From contig JAIXOP010000002.1 of the NCBI GenBank assembly GCA_027486725.1, positions 1 through 64,000 of the forward strand: a DNA stretch of 64,000 bases, in the 5' to 3' direction. Below are positions 53,991 to 62,577 of this stretch, piece by piece. Position numbers and translations under genes: made by a program. Position 1 is the stretch's first letter; each line of letters starts with the position of its first letter. The stretch comes from Burkholderiales bacterium (GTDB lineage Bacteria > Pseudomonadota > Gammaproteobacteria > Burkholderiales > Burkholderiaceae_A). A model generated the notes under the pieces. It did not search any database. It worked only from the letters and a program-made list of their open reading frames with translations, and was not told the DNA's origin.

Positions 53991-54980
53991 ATGAATGTGG
54001 TCCCGTCCGCACCCGGGTCGCGGCACATGCCAGCGCTGCCGGATCTGCCCCTGAACGAAGCCCAGGCGATTGCGGTCTTGGCGGCCCTGGCCCAGGAGCA
54101 TCGGCTTCGGATTTTCCGAGCCCTGGTGGCTGCCCAGCCCGAGGGCCTGCATCCCCGTCAGCTCGCGGAGGCGCTGGCCATCGCGCCGGCGACCCTGTCG
54201 TTTCATTTGAAAGAGCTTGTGCAGTCTGAGCTGATTCGGCCCGAGCGCCAAGGTCGCGGCATCGTCTATACCGCCCAGCCCGAGCGGGTTGGGGCGATCG
54301 TGGAATACCTCATGCGCGACTGCTGCGGTGGGGTGTCGGAGGCGTCTCGGCTCTCGCGCTCCTCACCGTTTTGGGCGTGGCTGTCCGCCGAGTCATGCCC
54401 GACATTTACGGGCGTGTCGGCCACGCCAACGCGGGCCATGAACGTGTTGTTCGTCTGCACGGGGAACTCCGCCCGATCGCCCATGGCCGAGGCCCTGTTG
54501 AATCATTTGGGGGCTGGCCGGTTTCGGGCGTTTTCGGCGGGCAGCGAGCCGCGGGGCTTCATCGCGCCCGAGGCCCTTCAGGTTCTCCGAGAGTCGGGCG
54601 TGCCATTCGAAGGCCTTCGAAGCAAGGGCTGGCTGGAGTTTGTGGGGGCCGGTGCCCCAGAGCTCGATCTTGTCTTCACAGTCTGCGATGGTGCGGCTGG
54701 CGAGGTCTGTCCGGTGTGGCCCGGAGCCCCCATCGCAGCCCACTGGGGCGTGGAGGACCCTGCGGGAGGCACGGGGTCACCAGACCAACGCCTCGAGCGG
54801 TTTCGCGAGACGGGGCGGCTGCTGCGTCAGCGCATCGAGTCGTTGTTGGCGCTGCCCATCGCCCAGGTCGATCGCATGGCTCTGGGGCAGCAGCTTCAAG
54901 GCATTGGGGGCGGGGCCAAGTCTTTAGATGAAGTCAGGGCCTCGGCGGGCCACCGGTCGGTAGTCAAACCAAGAAGTTGA
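53991..54980 (+). CDS. ArsR repressor - arsenate reductase (LMW-PTP) fusion
   Basis: The 329-residue fusion has an ArsR-type winged helix at about residues 20-115: LNEAQAIAVLAALAQEHRLRIFRALVAAQPEGLHPRQLAEALAIAPATLSFHLKELVQSELI. It is followed by a Cys-rich segment RDCCGG that may bind arsenite. The C-terminal half is a low-molecular-weight tyrosine-phosphatase-like arsenate reductase with the P-loop VLFVCTGNSARSPMAEALL and DLVFTVCDGAAGEVCPVWPG. Such fusions occur in other bacteria. No arsenite pump (arsB/acr3) is in the window. ATG 53991 fits a candidate operator just upstream; ATG 53955 and 54027 are alternatives. Confidence 0.88.
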   Translation: MNVVPSAPGSRHMPALPDLPLNEAQAIAVLAALAQEHRLRIFRALVAAQPEGLHPRQLAEALAIAPATLSFHLKELVQSELIRPERQGRGIVYTAQPERVGAIVEYLMRDCCGGVSEASRLSRSSPFWAWLSAESCPTFTGVSATPTRAMNVLFVCTGNSARSPMAEALLNHLGAGRFRAFSAGSEPRGFIAPEALQVLRESGVPFEGLRSKGWLEFVGAGAPELDLVFTVCDGAAGEVCPVWPGAPIAAHWGVEDPAGGTGSPDQRLERFRETGRLLRQRIESLLALPIAQVDRMALGQQLQGIGGGAKSLDEVRASAGHRSVVKPRS

Positions 54981-55050
54981 GGCTTTTTGTCTCTGCTGTT
55001 GCGGCCATCGGGGCACTGACGCGCACCATCGGCTTTGCTACGCTTGGACC

Positions 55051-56781
55051 ATGAGATTTCGAAACCTCGCCTCGGGCACTCCCCGCCCGAATCGCTCACC
55101 GATGGCCTGGTCAAAGGCAGGCCATGCGGTGCTCGCCAGGCCTGTGCCATGGCGCATGGTGGTGCTGCTGCCTCTCCTGGTCGTGCTGGCGTCCTGCGGC
55201 GGTGGTGGTGGCGGTGGCGGTGGATCGGCCGAGGGCGGCGGTGGTTCCACGGCGGCGGAGATCCTGGCCCGCAGCACGGGCCAGGCGGCAATCGCTGGCA
55301 CGGCCCAGTTTCAGAGACCCGACTTGGTGCGCTCTCCGGCCCGACTGAACTATGCCAACACCCTGACCAAACCCATCCGGCGGGCGACCGTCCAGCTGGT
55401 GTCGGGATCGCCCCAGAGCCCAGGACCTGTGCTGGCCACGACCACGACCGATGGCGCCGGCAACTACCAGTTCGCCAACGCGCCGGCCGGCATCCCCGTG
55501 TTTGTCCAGGTGTTGGCCGAGTCGGTCACGTCGCGCCACAACTTCTCGGTGCGCGACAACACCAACGGCAACTCGCTCTATGCCCTGGTGGGGAGCTCCC
55601 GCACGCTCAGTCCGGCCGAGGGACTGACCGAAAACCTGACCGCGGGCACCGGCTGGAATGGCTCGGGATACACCGCGGGCGAGCGCATCGGTGGGGTCTT
55701 CAACATCCACGATGTGGTGCTGAGCGCCACCGAGGCCATGGCCAACGCACTGCCAACGGCAAACTTCGCCCCCCTTGGCGTGTATTGGAGTCCAGCCAAT
55801 CGCCCGGTGAGTGGAAGCCTCAGCAGCGGAAACATCGGCACCTCGTTTTATTCGAACATGGCCGGCCAGGGCCCATCGATCTACATCCTGGGCCAGGAAA
55901 ACGTCGACTCGGACGAGTACGACGACCCGATCATCGCCCACGAGTGGGGCCACTACTTCCAGTCGGTGCTGGCCCGAGATATGTCCCCGGGAGGACAGCA
56001 CACCCTGGGTGTGGCCCTGGACGCACGCCTTGCGTTCAGCGAGGGCTGGGGCAACGCCTGGCAGGCGGTGGTGCTCAACAACCCGCGCTACGTCGACACC
56101 AATGGCGAGCGACAGGCCAGCGGCTTCGGATTCAGCGTGGATGTGGATGCATTCACTCCCCGGGGCTTCTATGCGGAGAACTCCACCCAGAACGTGATCT
56201 TTGAGCTTGCCCGCGACATCGGCATCGGGCCCGTCGCTCAGGCATTCCAGAGCCTTCGCACCTCGGATGCGGCCACCACCATATTTGCCCTGGCCGATGC
56301 GCTGCGCACGGCGGTGTCCGGCAACTCCTCGGCGCTCGCGGCGCTCAACAACAGCCTGTCGGCAAGCTCGATTTCGACCCAGGCAAACCGCTTTGGGGAT
56401 GGTGAGACGAACACCAACGGAAATGCCGCGAATCTCCCGCTGCACCTGTCCTACAGCCCCGGCGTGGAGGCCTGCGTGGCCACCTCCACCGCCTCCAGCA
56501 ATCGGCTCGGGGCCTACCGCTACATCCGCTACGAGACCCCGTCGGCCGGGCCCCGAACGATCCTGGTGAGCGCCCTTAATCTCAGCCAGCTGCTGCCGGG
56601 CATCACCTCGGCCCCCCGACTGGAAATCTTCTTCTCCAACGGCGAGCGTGCGGTCTTTGGCGGCGCTCTGGGCCTGTCGTTGGCGGGAGTGAATTTCCCT
56701 GCGGGGTCCCACATCCTCGCCATCACGACCACCAGCAATACCCAAGGCAATCGGCTTTGTTATGGCGTCAACATCAACTGA
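55051..56781 (+). CDS. Lipoprotein with HExxH metalloprotease motif
   Basis: The 576-residue product has a lipobox LLVVLASCGGGGGGGGG, with Cys near residue 50, and a Gly/Ser-rich spacer. A transthyretin-like or repeated beta segment (RRATVQLVSGSPQSPGPVLATTTTDGAGNYQF) precedes a catalytic region. There IIAHEWGHYFQSVL supplies HExxH zinc ligands and FSEGWGNAWQAVV a probable third ligand, as in gluzincins. It is therefore probably a cell-surface protease. Start ATG 55051 is uncertain; ATG 55156 would give a shorter signal peptide. The neighbour at 56,795 overlaps nothing functional but probably shares the transcript. Confidence 0.78.
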   Translation: MRFRNLASGTPRPNRSPMAWSKAGHAVLARPVPWRMVVLLPLLVVLASCGGGGGGGGGSAEGGGGSTAAEILARSTGQAAIAGTAQFQRPDLVRSPARLNYANTLTKPIRRATVQLVSGSPQSPGPVLATTTTDGAGNYQFANAPAGIPVFVQVLAESVTSRHNFSVRDNTNGNSLYALVGSSRTLSPAEGLTENLTAGTGWNGSGYTAGERIGGVFNIHDVVLSATEAMANALPTANFAPLGVYWSPANRPVSGSLSSGNIGTSFYSNMAGQGPSIYILGQENVDSDEYDDPIIAHEWGHYFQSVLARDMSPGGQHTLGVALDARLAFSEGWGNAWQAVVLNNPRYVDTNGERQASGFGFSVDVDAFTPRGFYAENSTQNVIFELARDIGIGPVAQAFQSLRTSDAATTIFALADALRTAVSGNSSALAALNNSLSASSISTQANRFGDGETNTNGNAANLPLHLSYSPGVEACVATSTASSNRLGAYRYIRYETPSAGPRTILVSALNLSQLLPGITSAPRLEIFFSNGERAVFGGALGLSLAGVNFPAGSHILAITTTSNTQGNRLCYGVNIN

Positions 56782-56794
56782 AAAGGCCAGCCCC

Positions 56795-57391
56795 ATGAGC
56801 AAGTCCCAGGGTCGATGGACCATGCAGCGCACAGCCACCCTCGCGGCTGGGATGGCAGTGCTCACGGCAGTGCTGATGCTGGCCCTGGTCTGGGCGGCCG
56901 GCAGATCGCCCTGGTCAACCACTGCGGCAACCCGCAGCGAGGTCCTGGCTCAGAAGCACGCGGGCTCAGCTCTTTGGATTCAGGTCGAGGCGCCCGAGGT
57001 CTTGGTGGTGGGGGAGCCGGCCGTCTGGCGGCTGTCGCTGCGCAACGATTCTCCGTTCGACGAGACCCAACTCTCCATCGCAGGCCTGGCGGGCCTCGAG
57101 TTTCTGCCTTCCCCCGACCTGGGGCCGGGGCGGCCGCTCACCCTGGCGCCGCTCGAGGCGCGAGACCTGGTGCTGCAGGTGCGGGCCTTGGCCGAGGGTG
57201 AGGCGGTGGTCTATCTTCAGTCCATCACTGCCGGGCGCAGCAGCATCCAAGGGGTGGCGACACCTGCACAGTCTTTCTGGGCCCGCATGCTGCGACCCAC
57301 ACCGCCCAGCACCCCCAACGAAGTCTCGGGATCGGCCGTGCCCACAGGCCAAGACCGCATCCGCTCCATGCCTTCGCTGGAATCCCGGTGA
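56795..57391 (+). CDS. Hypothetical membrane-anchored protein following the metalloprotease
   Basis: I do not recognise a family. The 198-residue protein has one membrane helix or uncleaved signal near residues 10-35 (TLAAGMAVLTAVLMLALVWAA). A beta-rich extracytoplasmic domain follows: WIQVEAPEVLVVGEPAVWRLSLRNDSPF and LTLAPLEARDLVLQVRALAEGEAVVYL, resembling an immunoglobulin-like or carbohydrate-binding fold. The tail is Pro/Ser-rich. It starts 13 bases after the protease gene, so a partner, chaperone or inhibitor role is possible but not shown. Confidence 0.6.
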   Translation: MSKSQGRWTMQRTATLAAGMAVLTAVLMLALVWAAGRSPWSTTAATRSEVLAQKHAGSALWIQVEAPEVLVVGEPAVWRLSLRNDSPFDETQLSIAGLAGLEFLPSPDLGPGRPLTLAPLEARDLVLQVRALAEGEAVVYLQSITAGRSSIQGVATPAQSFWARMLRPTPPSTPNEVSGSAVPTGQDRIRSMPSLESR

Positions 57392-57396
57392 TCGCC

Positions 57397-57417
57397 GCCC
57401 CCCAGCGGCTGGGGGGC
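57397..57417. other. Strong hairpin after the small membrane-protein gene
   Basis: GCCCCCCAG, loop CGG and CTGGGGGGC form a perfect 9-bp stem 5 bases after the stop. There is no T-run on either strand, so it may stabilise mRNA or pause polymerase rather than terminate as a standard intrinsic terminator. Confidence 0.5.
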
Positions 57418-57505
57418 AAAAACTCAGGGTTTCCCCGATCCATCTTGGCAGTTTCTGCAAAGGATTGACCGCACAGGCATAGGCCAGGGGCTTAGAGTCT
57501 CGGTC

Positions 57506-58576
57506 ATGGGTTCCCCTTTCCGCCAGACACTCTCGCTGCACGACGCCTGCTTCCCCATCCACTACCTGGATGTCGGGGTTGCCTTGGTGCGAAGCCGTGG
57601 CGGAGATCCAGCAGCGCTCTACAAAGCGGCTGGCCTGAACCCCCAAGATCCCTCCAGCCCGTCGGCCACGCTCTCAGGGGAGCAGCTGCTGGCCGTGATG
57701 GACCTGACTCTGCAGCATTGCCCGGCCGGTGAGCCCCCCGCACTGCAGATCCTTCGGCACTTCCCCCTCACCGCCCACGGCACCCTGGGCATGCTGACCA
57801 TCACCTGCGAGACGGTGGGCGACGCCCTGGGCGCGGCGCTGCAGTACTACCCCCTGGTGATGCCCGGGCTCGACCTCCACCGCGAAATCGTCTCCGCCGG
57901 CATTCGGGTTCGGGTCAAGCGCACCATCGACTTCGGCCAGCACAACGACCTCATCACTGAGGTCATCCTGGGCGTGTTTCACAACATCGCGCCCTACGCC
58001 ATGGCCAAGGACCTCTCCATGCAGGTTCGCCTCCGCCACAAGCCCCAGGGCGATGTCGCTGCCTACGCGGCGTTCTTTGGGGAGCCAGTCGTGTTCGAGG
58101 CCGAAGAAGACTCGTTCTTCGTTCCCCACAGCACCCTGCAGTGCCGCCTGCTCACCAGCAACCGGGTCACGCGTGCGGCCCTGCAGGCCCTGCTGCTGCG
58201 CGAGGTGAGCTACGAGAGCCACATCAAGCCCTTCATGCAGCGGGTCAAGCGCATTCTGTCCCTGTCGCTCTCGAGCGGGGCGACCCCCAGCGCCGAGCAG
58301 GTGGCCGGTGAGCTCGCGATGTCGTCGCGCACCCTCAGCCGCCGTCTTCAGGACGAGGGCGTCACCCTCAATGAATTGCTCGAGCAGATTCGCATCGAGC
58401 GTGCAGAGCGGCTGCTGCTCACCACCAGCCGCCCCATCAGCGAGGTCGGCCGCAAGGCAGGCTTCAAAGACCCATCGGCTTTCTCGCGTGCCTTCAAGCG
58501 CGCGACGGGCCTCACCCCCGCGGAGATGCGCGGCCGTGGCCTTGGTGCCGGCAGCGAATCTTCGGAATCCCTCTAA
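57506..58576 (+). CDS. AraC family transcriptional regulator with arabinose-binding-type N-terminal domain
   Basis: The 356-residue regulator has an N-terminal ligand-sensing domain of the OruR/ArgR-like type (PLTAHGTLGMLTITCETVGDALGAALQYY, GVFHNIAPYAMA). A C-terminal AraC HTH pair follows at about residues 245-345 (AGELAMSSRTLSRRLQDEGVTLNELL, GRKAGFKDPSAFSRAFKRATGLTPAEMR). It is followed 44 bases later by a four-gene cluster for lipid or xenobiotic metabolism and likely controls it. The effector is unknown. Confidence 0.9.
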   Translation: MGSPFRQTLSLHDACFPIHYLDVGVALVRSRGGDPAALYKAAGLNPQDPSSPSATLSGEQLLAVMDLTLQHCPAGEPPALQILRHFPLTAHGTLGMLTITCETVGDALGAALQYYPLVMPGLDLHREIVSAGIRVRVKRTIDFGQHNDLITEVILGVFHNIAPYAMAKDLSMQVRLRHKPQGDVAAYAAFFGEPVVFEAEEDSFFVPHSTLQCRLLTSNRVTRAALQALLLREVSYESHIKPFMQRVKRILSLSLSSGATPSAEQVAGELAMSSRTLSRRLQDEGVTLNELLEQIRIERAERLLLTTSRPISEVGRKAGFKDPSAFSRAFKRATGLTPAEMRGRGLGAGSESSESL

Positions 58577-58620
58577 CCCAGCAGTCTGCAATACCCCACC
58601 CATCCCACAGGAGAGCTCCC

Positions 58621-59517
58621 ATGAACAGCATCCTCAATGCCCAGCCCGCCATTGCCCGCCCCATCCAACCGCGCGAAAAACTCGACTTCGGCTTGGACGG
58701 CGACATTCCCCGCCACTGGGCAGGCGGTGACATCTTCAAGACCCGCTTCTTTGACGCCATGTCGACCACCTTCCCGATTGGTGAGCGCTACTTCATCACC
58801 AGCTGCCGGGCCTTCCGCGATCAAATCCAGGATCCCAAGCTTCTTGCCGAAGTCCGCGACTTCATCCGTCAGGAGGGCCAGCACGGCATGGTCCATGGGA
58901 AGTTCAACGACATGCTGACCCGGCAGGGCATCGACCTGGAATTCATTGAGGGCGAGATTGCCCGCCACGTGAAGTTCTTCAACGACAATTTCTCGAAGGA
59001 GTTCAATCTCGCCGTCACGGCCGCCTTCGAGCACCTCACCGCAATGATGTGCTCCACCTTCATCGAGCGCGAGGACATCATTGGTGACTGGGACCACCGC
59101 ATCCGCGCTATGTACACCTGGCACGCGATCGAGGAGGTCGAGCACAAGGCGGTCTGCTTTGATGTGATGCAGAAGGTCGCCAAAGTGGGTTACTTCAAGC
59201 GGGTGGCCGCCATGCTGCTGGTGTCGGTGATGTTCCCGCTGGGCATCATGCGGATCATGAATCGCATGTTCCAGGCCGACAAACTCAGCCTCTGGCAGCA
59301 GGCCAAGACCTGGGCGAAGGGCCTTTGGTGGATGCACAAGCCGGGCGGCGCGTTCCTGCCGGCCGTGGGCTTTTACTTGGCTTACTTCAAGCCCGGATTC
59401 CATCCTTGGCAGCATCCCGAGATGACCCACTACGACCTCTGGGTCAACACCCTCGAGACCTCGGGCAGCCCCATCGCTGCCTCCGAGGCCCTCATGAAGA
59501 CCTTCAAGGCGGCCTGA
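58621..59517 (+). CDS. Metal-dependent hydrolase family protein (PF10118-type)
   Basis: The 298-residue protein fits a family labelled predicted metal-dependent hydrolase. Conserved His/Glu clusters are visible in FIRQEGQHGMVHGKF and in TWHAIEEVEHKAVCFDV, compatible with a di-metal (ferritin-like) site. Hydrophobic stretches around residues 190-215 and 240-260 suggest membrane contact. The reaction is unknown. A GGAGAG ribosome site precedes ATG 58621. It is the first structural gene after the AraC regulator. Confidence 0.82.
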   Translation: MNSILNAQPAIARPIQPREKLDFGLDGDIPRHWAGGDIFKTRFFDAMSTTFPIGERYFITSCRAFRDQIQDPKLLAEVRDFIRQEGQHGMVHGKFNDMLTRQGIDLEFIEGEIARHVKFFNDNFSKEFNLAVTAAFEHLTAMMCSTFIEREDIIGDWDHRIRAMYTWHAIEEVEHKAVCFDVMQKVAKVGYFKRVAAMLLVSVMFPLGIMRIMNRMFQADKLSLWQQAKTWAKGLWWMHKPGGAFLPAVGFYLAYFKPGFHPWQHPEMTHYDLWVNTLETSGSPIAASEALMKTFKAA

Positions 59518-59518
59518 T

Positions 59519-60373
59519 TTGGCCCTCGCATCGGCGCGAGCTGGCACCCGTCCTGCTCCCAGCCTTCGGGGGCAGATCCGCATCGAAGAGCAGGGCTCGG
59601 GCGAGCCCGTGCTCTTCATCCACGGCAACCCGGACTCCTCGGCCATGTGGCGCCCGGTCATGGCCCTGCTCTCTGATCGCGCGCGGTGCATTGCCCCGAA
59701 CCTCCCCGGATTCAACGGCACGCCGGCCCCCGAGGGCTTCGACTTCAGCCTGGACCACATGGCGAGCTACGTCGATGACGTGCTCGATCAGGCGGGCGTT
59801 GATGGCCCGGTCACGGTCGTGGTCCACGACTTTGGTGGCCCCTATGGCCTGGCCTGGGCCCACCAGAACCCCGAGCGGGTCGCCCGCATCGTGGTGCAGA
59901 ACACCATCTTTTTCTCGGACTATCGCTGGCATGCCTGGGCACGGGTCTGGCGAACCCCGCTGTTGGGCGAGCTCTCCATGCTGGCCATGAACCGATGGAT
60001 GTTTGGCCGCGAGATGCGTCGCGGCTCGCCGGGGCTCACCGACGAGCACATCGCCCAGACCTACGCCAACCTCACGCCCAGCACGCGCAAGACGGTGCTC
60101 AAGCTCTATCGCGCAACCACGCCCTCGACCATGGGCGATGTGGAAAAGGTGGTGTTCCAGTTGATGGCGGAGCGGCCCACGCTCGTGCTCTGGGGCGAGA
60201 AGGATCCATACATCGCCGCCCACTTTGCCCATCGGTTTCCCACCCCCCGGGTCCGCACCTTCCCCGATGCGGGCCATTGGCTGGCCATCGAAAAGCCCCA
60301 GGCCTACGCCCAAGAACTTCGGCGATTTCTGGATGAAACACCGTTGGAGACAGCGCCCGCCCGGCAAGGCTAG
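59519..60373 (+). CDS. Alpha/beta hydrolase, epoxide hydrolase/dehalogenase-like
   Basis: The 284-residue enzyme has HGNPDSSAMW at the oxyanion position and VVHDFGGPYGLAWA as the nucleophile elbow. The nucleophile is therefore Asp (HDFGG), as in haloalkane dehalogenases and epoxide hydrolases, not Ser. The base is probably the His in DAGHWLAIEKP, with the acid in LWGEKDPYIAAH. It starts with TTG 59519, one base after the previous stop; no ATG fits the family N-terminus. Substrate unknown. Confidence 0.85.
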   Translation: MALASARAGTRPAPSLRGQIRIEEQGSGEPVLFIHGNPDSSAMWRPVMALLSDRARCIAPNLPGFNGTPAPEGFDFSLDHMASYVDDVLDQAGVDGPVTVVVHDFGGPYGLAWAHQNPERVARIVVQNTIFFSDYRWHAWARVWRTPLLGELSMLAMNRWMFGREMRRGSPGLTDEHIAQTYANLTPSTRKTVLKLYRATTPSTMGDVEKVVFQLMAERPTLVLWGEKDPYIAAHFAHRFPTPRVRTFPDAGHWLAIEKPQAYAQELRRFLDETPLETAPARQG

Positions 60374-60408
60374 ACTCCCCGCACCCACCCACCTCGGAGG
60401 AGTTTTCT

Positions 60409-60882
60409 GTGGCAACCCCCACCTACAAGCTGTATCAGCGCGTCGCCAACCTTCCTTTCGGGAAGGCTTTTTTCAGCCACTTCGTTTCTGCCTGGGCGCC
60501 GTATTTCGGCAGCATCTCGCCCAAGACCATCGAATTGCGCCCCGGCTACGCCGAGGTCGCGATCAAGAAGCGCAAGTCGGTCACCAACCACATCGGCACC
60601 GTCCACGCCATTGCCTGCTGCAACTTGGCCGAGTTTGCGATGGGCATGGTCATGGAGGCCAGCATCCCGGATTCCATGCGGTGGATCCCGAAGGGCATGC
60701 GTGTGGACTATCGAGCCAAGGCGGGCACCGACCTCGTGGCCAAGACCCGCGTCGAGCCCATGAAAGAGGGCGAGTCGTATGTGCTGCCTGTTTACATCGA
60801 GATCTTTGATCGTGCCGGCACCGTGGTCTGCGATGCCACGATTGATGTGTATGTTTCCCCCAAACCCAAGAGGACCGCATGA
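60409..60882 (+). CDS. DUF4442 hotdog-fold thioesterase-like protein
   Basis: The 157-residue protein fits DUF4442 (YiiD_C-like hotdog): HFVSAWAPYFGSISPKTIELRPGYAEVAIKKRKSVTNHIGTVHAIACCNLAEFAMGMVM and KGMRVDYRAKAGTDLVAKT. The NHxGTxHA segment is the active region of many hotdog thioesterases. It starts at GTG 60409 after a GGAGG site. Possibly it hydrolyses an acyl-CoA. The stop overlaps the MAPEG start (ATGA). Confidence 0.85.
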   Translation: MATPTYKLYQRVANLPFGKAFFSHFVSAWAPYFGSISPKTIELRPGYAEVAIKKRKSVTNHIGTVHAIACCNLAEFAMGMVMEASIPDSMRWIPKGMRVDYRAKAGTDLVAKTRVEPMKEGESYVLPVYIEIFDRAGTVVCDATIDVYVSPKPKRTA

Positions 60883-61328
60883 ACCTTCAGATCCCGCTCG
60901 CAAACGTTGCCCTGCAGACCGCGTATCTGCAGCCCCTGCTCGCCATGGTGGCGCTGGTGTTCGTGTCCTTCCTGGTGCTGGTGGTTCGTCGCATCACCGA
61001 ACTCCAGCGCCGTGGCATTGATCCGCAGCAGCTCGACCGGCGCACCGCCACGGCAGCCATCGTCGAAGACAGCCGTGCCAGCGACCACTTTGCCAACATC
61101 TTCGAAGTTCCGGTGCTGTTTTACCCCTTGTGCATCGTGCTGATGCTGGGGGCAGGCCCGGAGTCTGCATGGATGCTCTACGGCTGCTGGGCCTTCGTGG
61201 CACTGCGTGCCCTGCAGGCCGTCACGCACCTCACCTTCAATCGGGTGATGACGCGGTTTTACTGCTTTTTTTCGAGCAGCCTGGTTCTGTTTGCCCTCTA
61301 CGGCGCCGTTATCCTGCGACAGATCTGA
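60879..61328 (+). CDS. MAPEG family membrane protein
   Basis: The 149-residue protein has four membrane helices and the MAPEG pattern (RITELQRRGIDPQQLDRR, RASDHFANIFEVPVLFYPLCIVL, YGCWAFVALRALQAVTHLTFNRVMTRFYCFFSSSLVL). MAPEG proteins include membrane glutathione transferases, so a detoxification role fits the cluster. The 3' end overlaps the convergent cysN by 20 bases. Confidence 0.85.
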   Translation: MNLQIPLANVALQTAYLQPLLAMVALVFVSFLVLVVRRITELQRRGIDPQQLDRRTATAAIVEDSRASDHFANIFEVPVLFYPLCIVLMLGAGPESAWMLYGCWAFVALRALQAVTHLTFNRVMTRFYCFFSSSLVLFALYGAVILRQI

Positions 61329-62577
61329 TCATGCCGGCCGCCGCTGTTTGGTTGGTGGCCTCATCGATCAGAATGAAGGAGCCCGTCCTGGGCAGCTCGT
61401 GGTAGAGATCGGGCAGGGCTGGGCGGGCGCACTGCACCCGGACCCGGCCCACATCGTTCATCTGCAGGCCATCGGTGTGGGGCGTGCGCTCTAGGGAGCG
61501 CAGGTCCAGCCGGTTGAGCACCTGCAGCTTGGCGGGAATGTCGGCGCAGGCCTGACGCATCAGATAGCGCCTCCCAGGCACCATGGCCGAGGCGTCCATC
61601 CAGGCCAAGTCTGCCTCCAGGCTGCGGGCAGGCGCTGCGGCATCGGCCGCATCGACCAGCACATCGCCGCGCGCGCAATCCACATCCCGGTCCAGCACGA
61701 CCATCACCGACTCGCCAGCCACCGCCTGGGTGGCCTCTTCGCCATGGACCCGCAGCTGGTTGATCTTGGCTTCGTGTCCCGAGGGCAGAAGGCGGATGGT
61801 CTGTCCTTGGCGCAAGCTCCCCGATGCGAGTCGACCGGCGTAGCCGCGGAAGTCATCGGCCTTGTGGCCGTCGCTGCGCACCACCAACTGCACCGGCAGT
61901 CGGGTGGGCTGGGAGGTCCTGGTCTGCTCGGCTTGCCCGGGCAGGCTCTCGAGCAGGGGCAGGAGCTGGGGCCCGGAGTACCAAGGCATCTGGGTGGGAG
62001 GCACCAGAAGGTTCTCGCCGCGCAGGGCCGAGACCGGCAGGATGTGGGGGCTACCCACACCACCGAGGCCTGCATAGAGGGTGCGGTAGGCCTGGGCGAT
62101 GGCTTCGAAATGCTCCTGCCCATAGCCCACCAGATCCATCTTGTTGACGGCCACCACCACGTTTTGGATGCCCAGCATCAGCGCCAGTGCGGTGTGGCGC
62201 CGGGTCTGCACGAGCAGCTCACCGTGGATCACCCGGGTGGCATCGATGAGGATGATGACGGCATCGGCCGTCGAGGCACCCGTGATCATGTTTCGGGTGT
62301 ACTGCTCATGGCCTGGGCAGTCAGCCACAATGAAGCTGCGGCGCGGGGTGCTGAAGTAGCGGTAGGCGACATCGATGGTGATGCCCTGCTCGCGCTCACT
62401 CTCAAGGCCGTCGGTGAGGAAGGAGAAGTCAATCTCACCCTCGGCCACCCGGGCATTTCGGGCGTTCTGCAGGGCCTGAACCTGGTCGGAGAGCACGGCC
62501 TTGGCATCAAAGAGCAGGCGGCCAATCAGCGTGCTTTTGCCGTCGTCAACGCTGCCGGCGGTGATGAATCGCAACAT
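61309..62577 (-). CDS. cysN: Sulfate adenylyltransferase subunit 1 (GTPase)
   Basis: This 422-residue EF-Tu-like GTPase drives APS formation with CysD. Motifs are G1 GSVDDGKST, G3 ADCPGHEQY and G4 NKMDLV. No C-terminal APS kinase (CysC) domain is fused, as the protein ends soon after the third barrel (IRSVAG). Its ATG shares a base with the cysD TGA, so the two are coupled. Confidence 0.95.
   Translation of the reverse strand: MLRFITAGSVDDGKSTLIGRLLFDAKAVLSDQVQALQNARNARVAEGEIDFSFLTDGLESEREQGITIDVAYRYFSTPRRSFIVADCPGHEQYTRNMITGASTADAVIILIDATRVIHGELLVQTRRHTALALMLGIQNVVVAVNKMDLVGYGQEHFEAIAQAYRTLYAGLGGVGSPHILPVSALRGENLLVPPTQMPWYSGPQLLPLLESLPGQAEQTRTSQPTRLPVQLVVRSDGHKADDFRGYAGRLASGSLRQGQTIRLLPSGHEAKINQLRVHGEEATQAVAGESVMVVLDRDVDCARGDVLVDAADAAAPARSLEADLAWMDASAMVPGRRYLMRQACADIPAKLQVLNRLDLRSLERTPHTDGLQMNDVGRVRVQCARPALPDLYHELPRTGSFILIDEATNQTAAAGMIRSVAG

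Noticed and set aside
55111-56922. 603-codon minus-strand open frame
   Set aside because: Antisense to the metalloprotease lipoprotein; no recognisable features, while the plus frame has lipobox and HEWGH.
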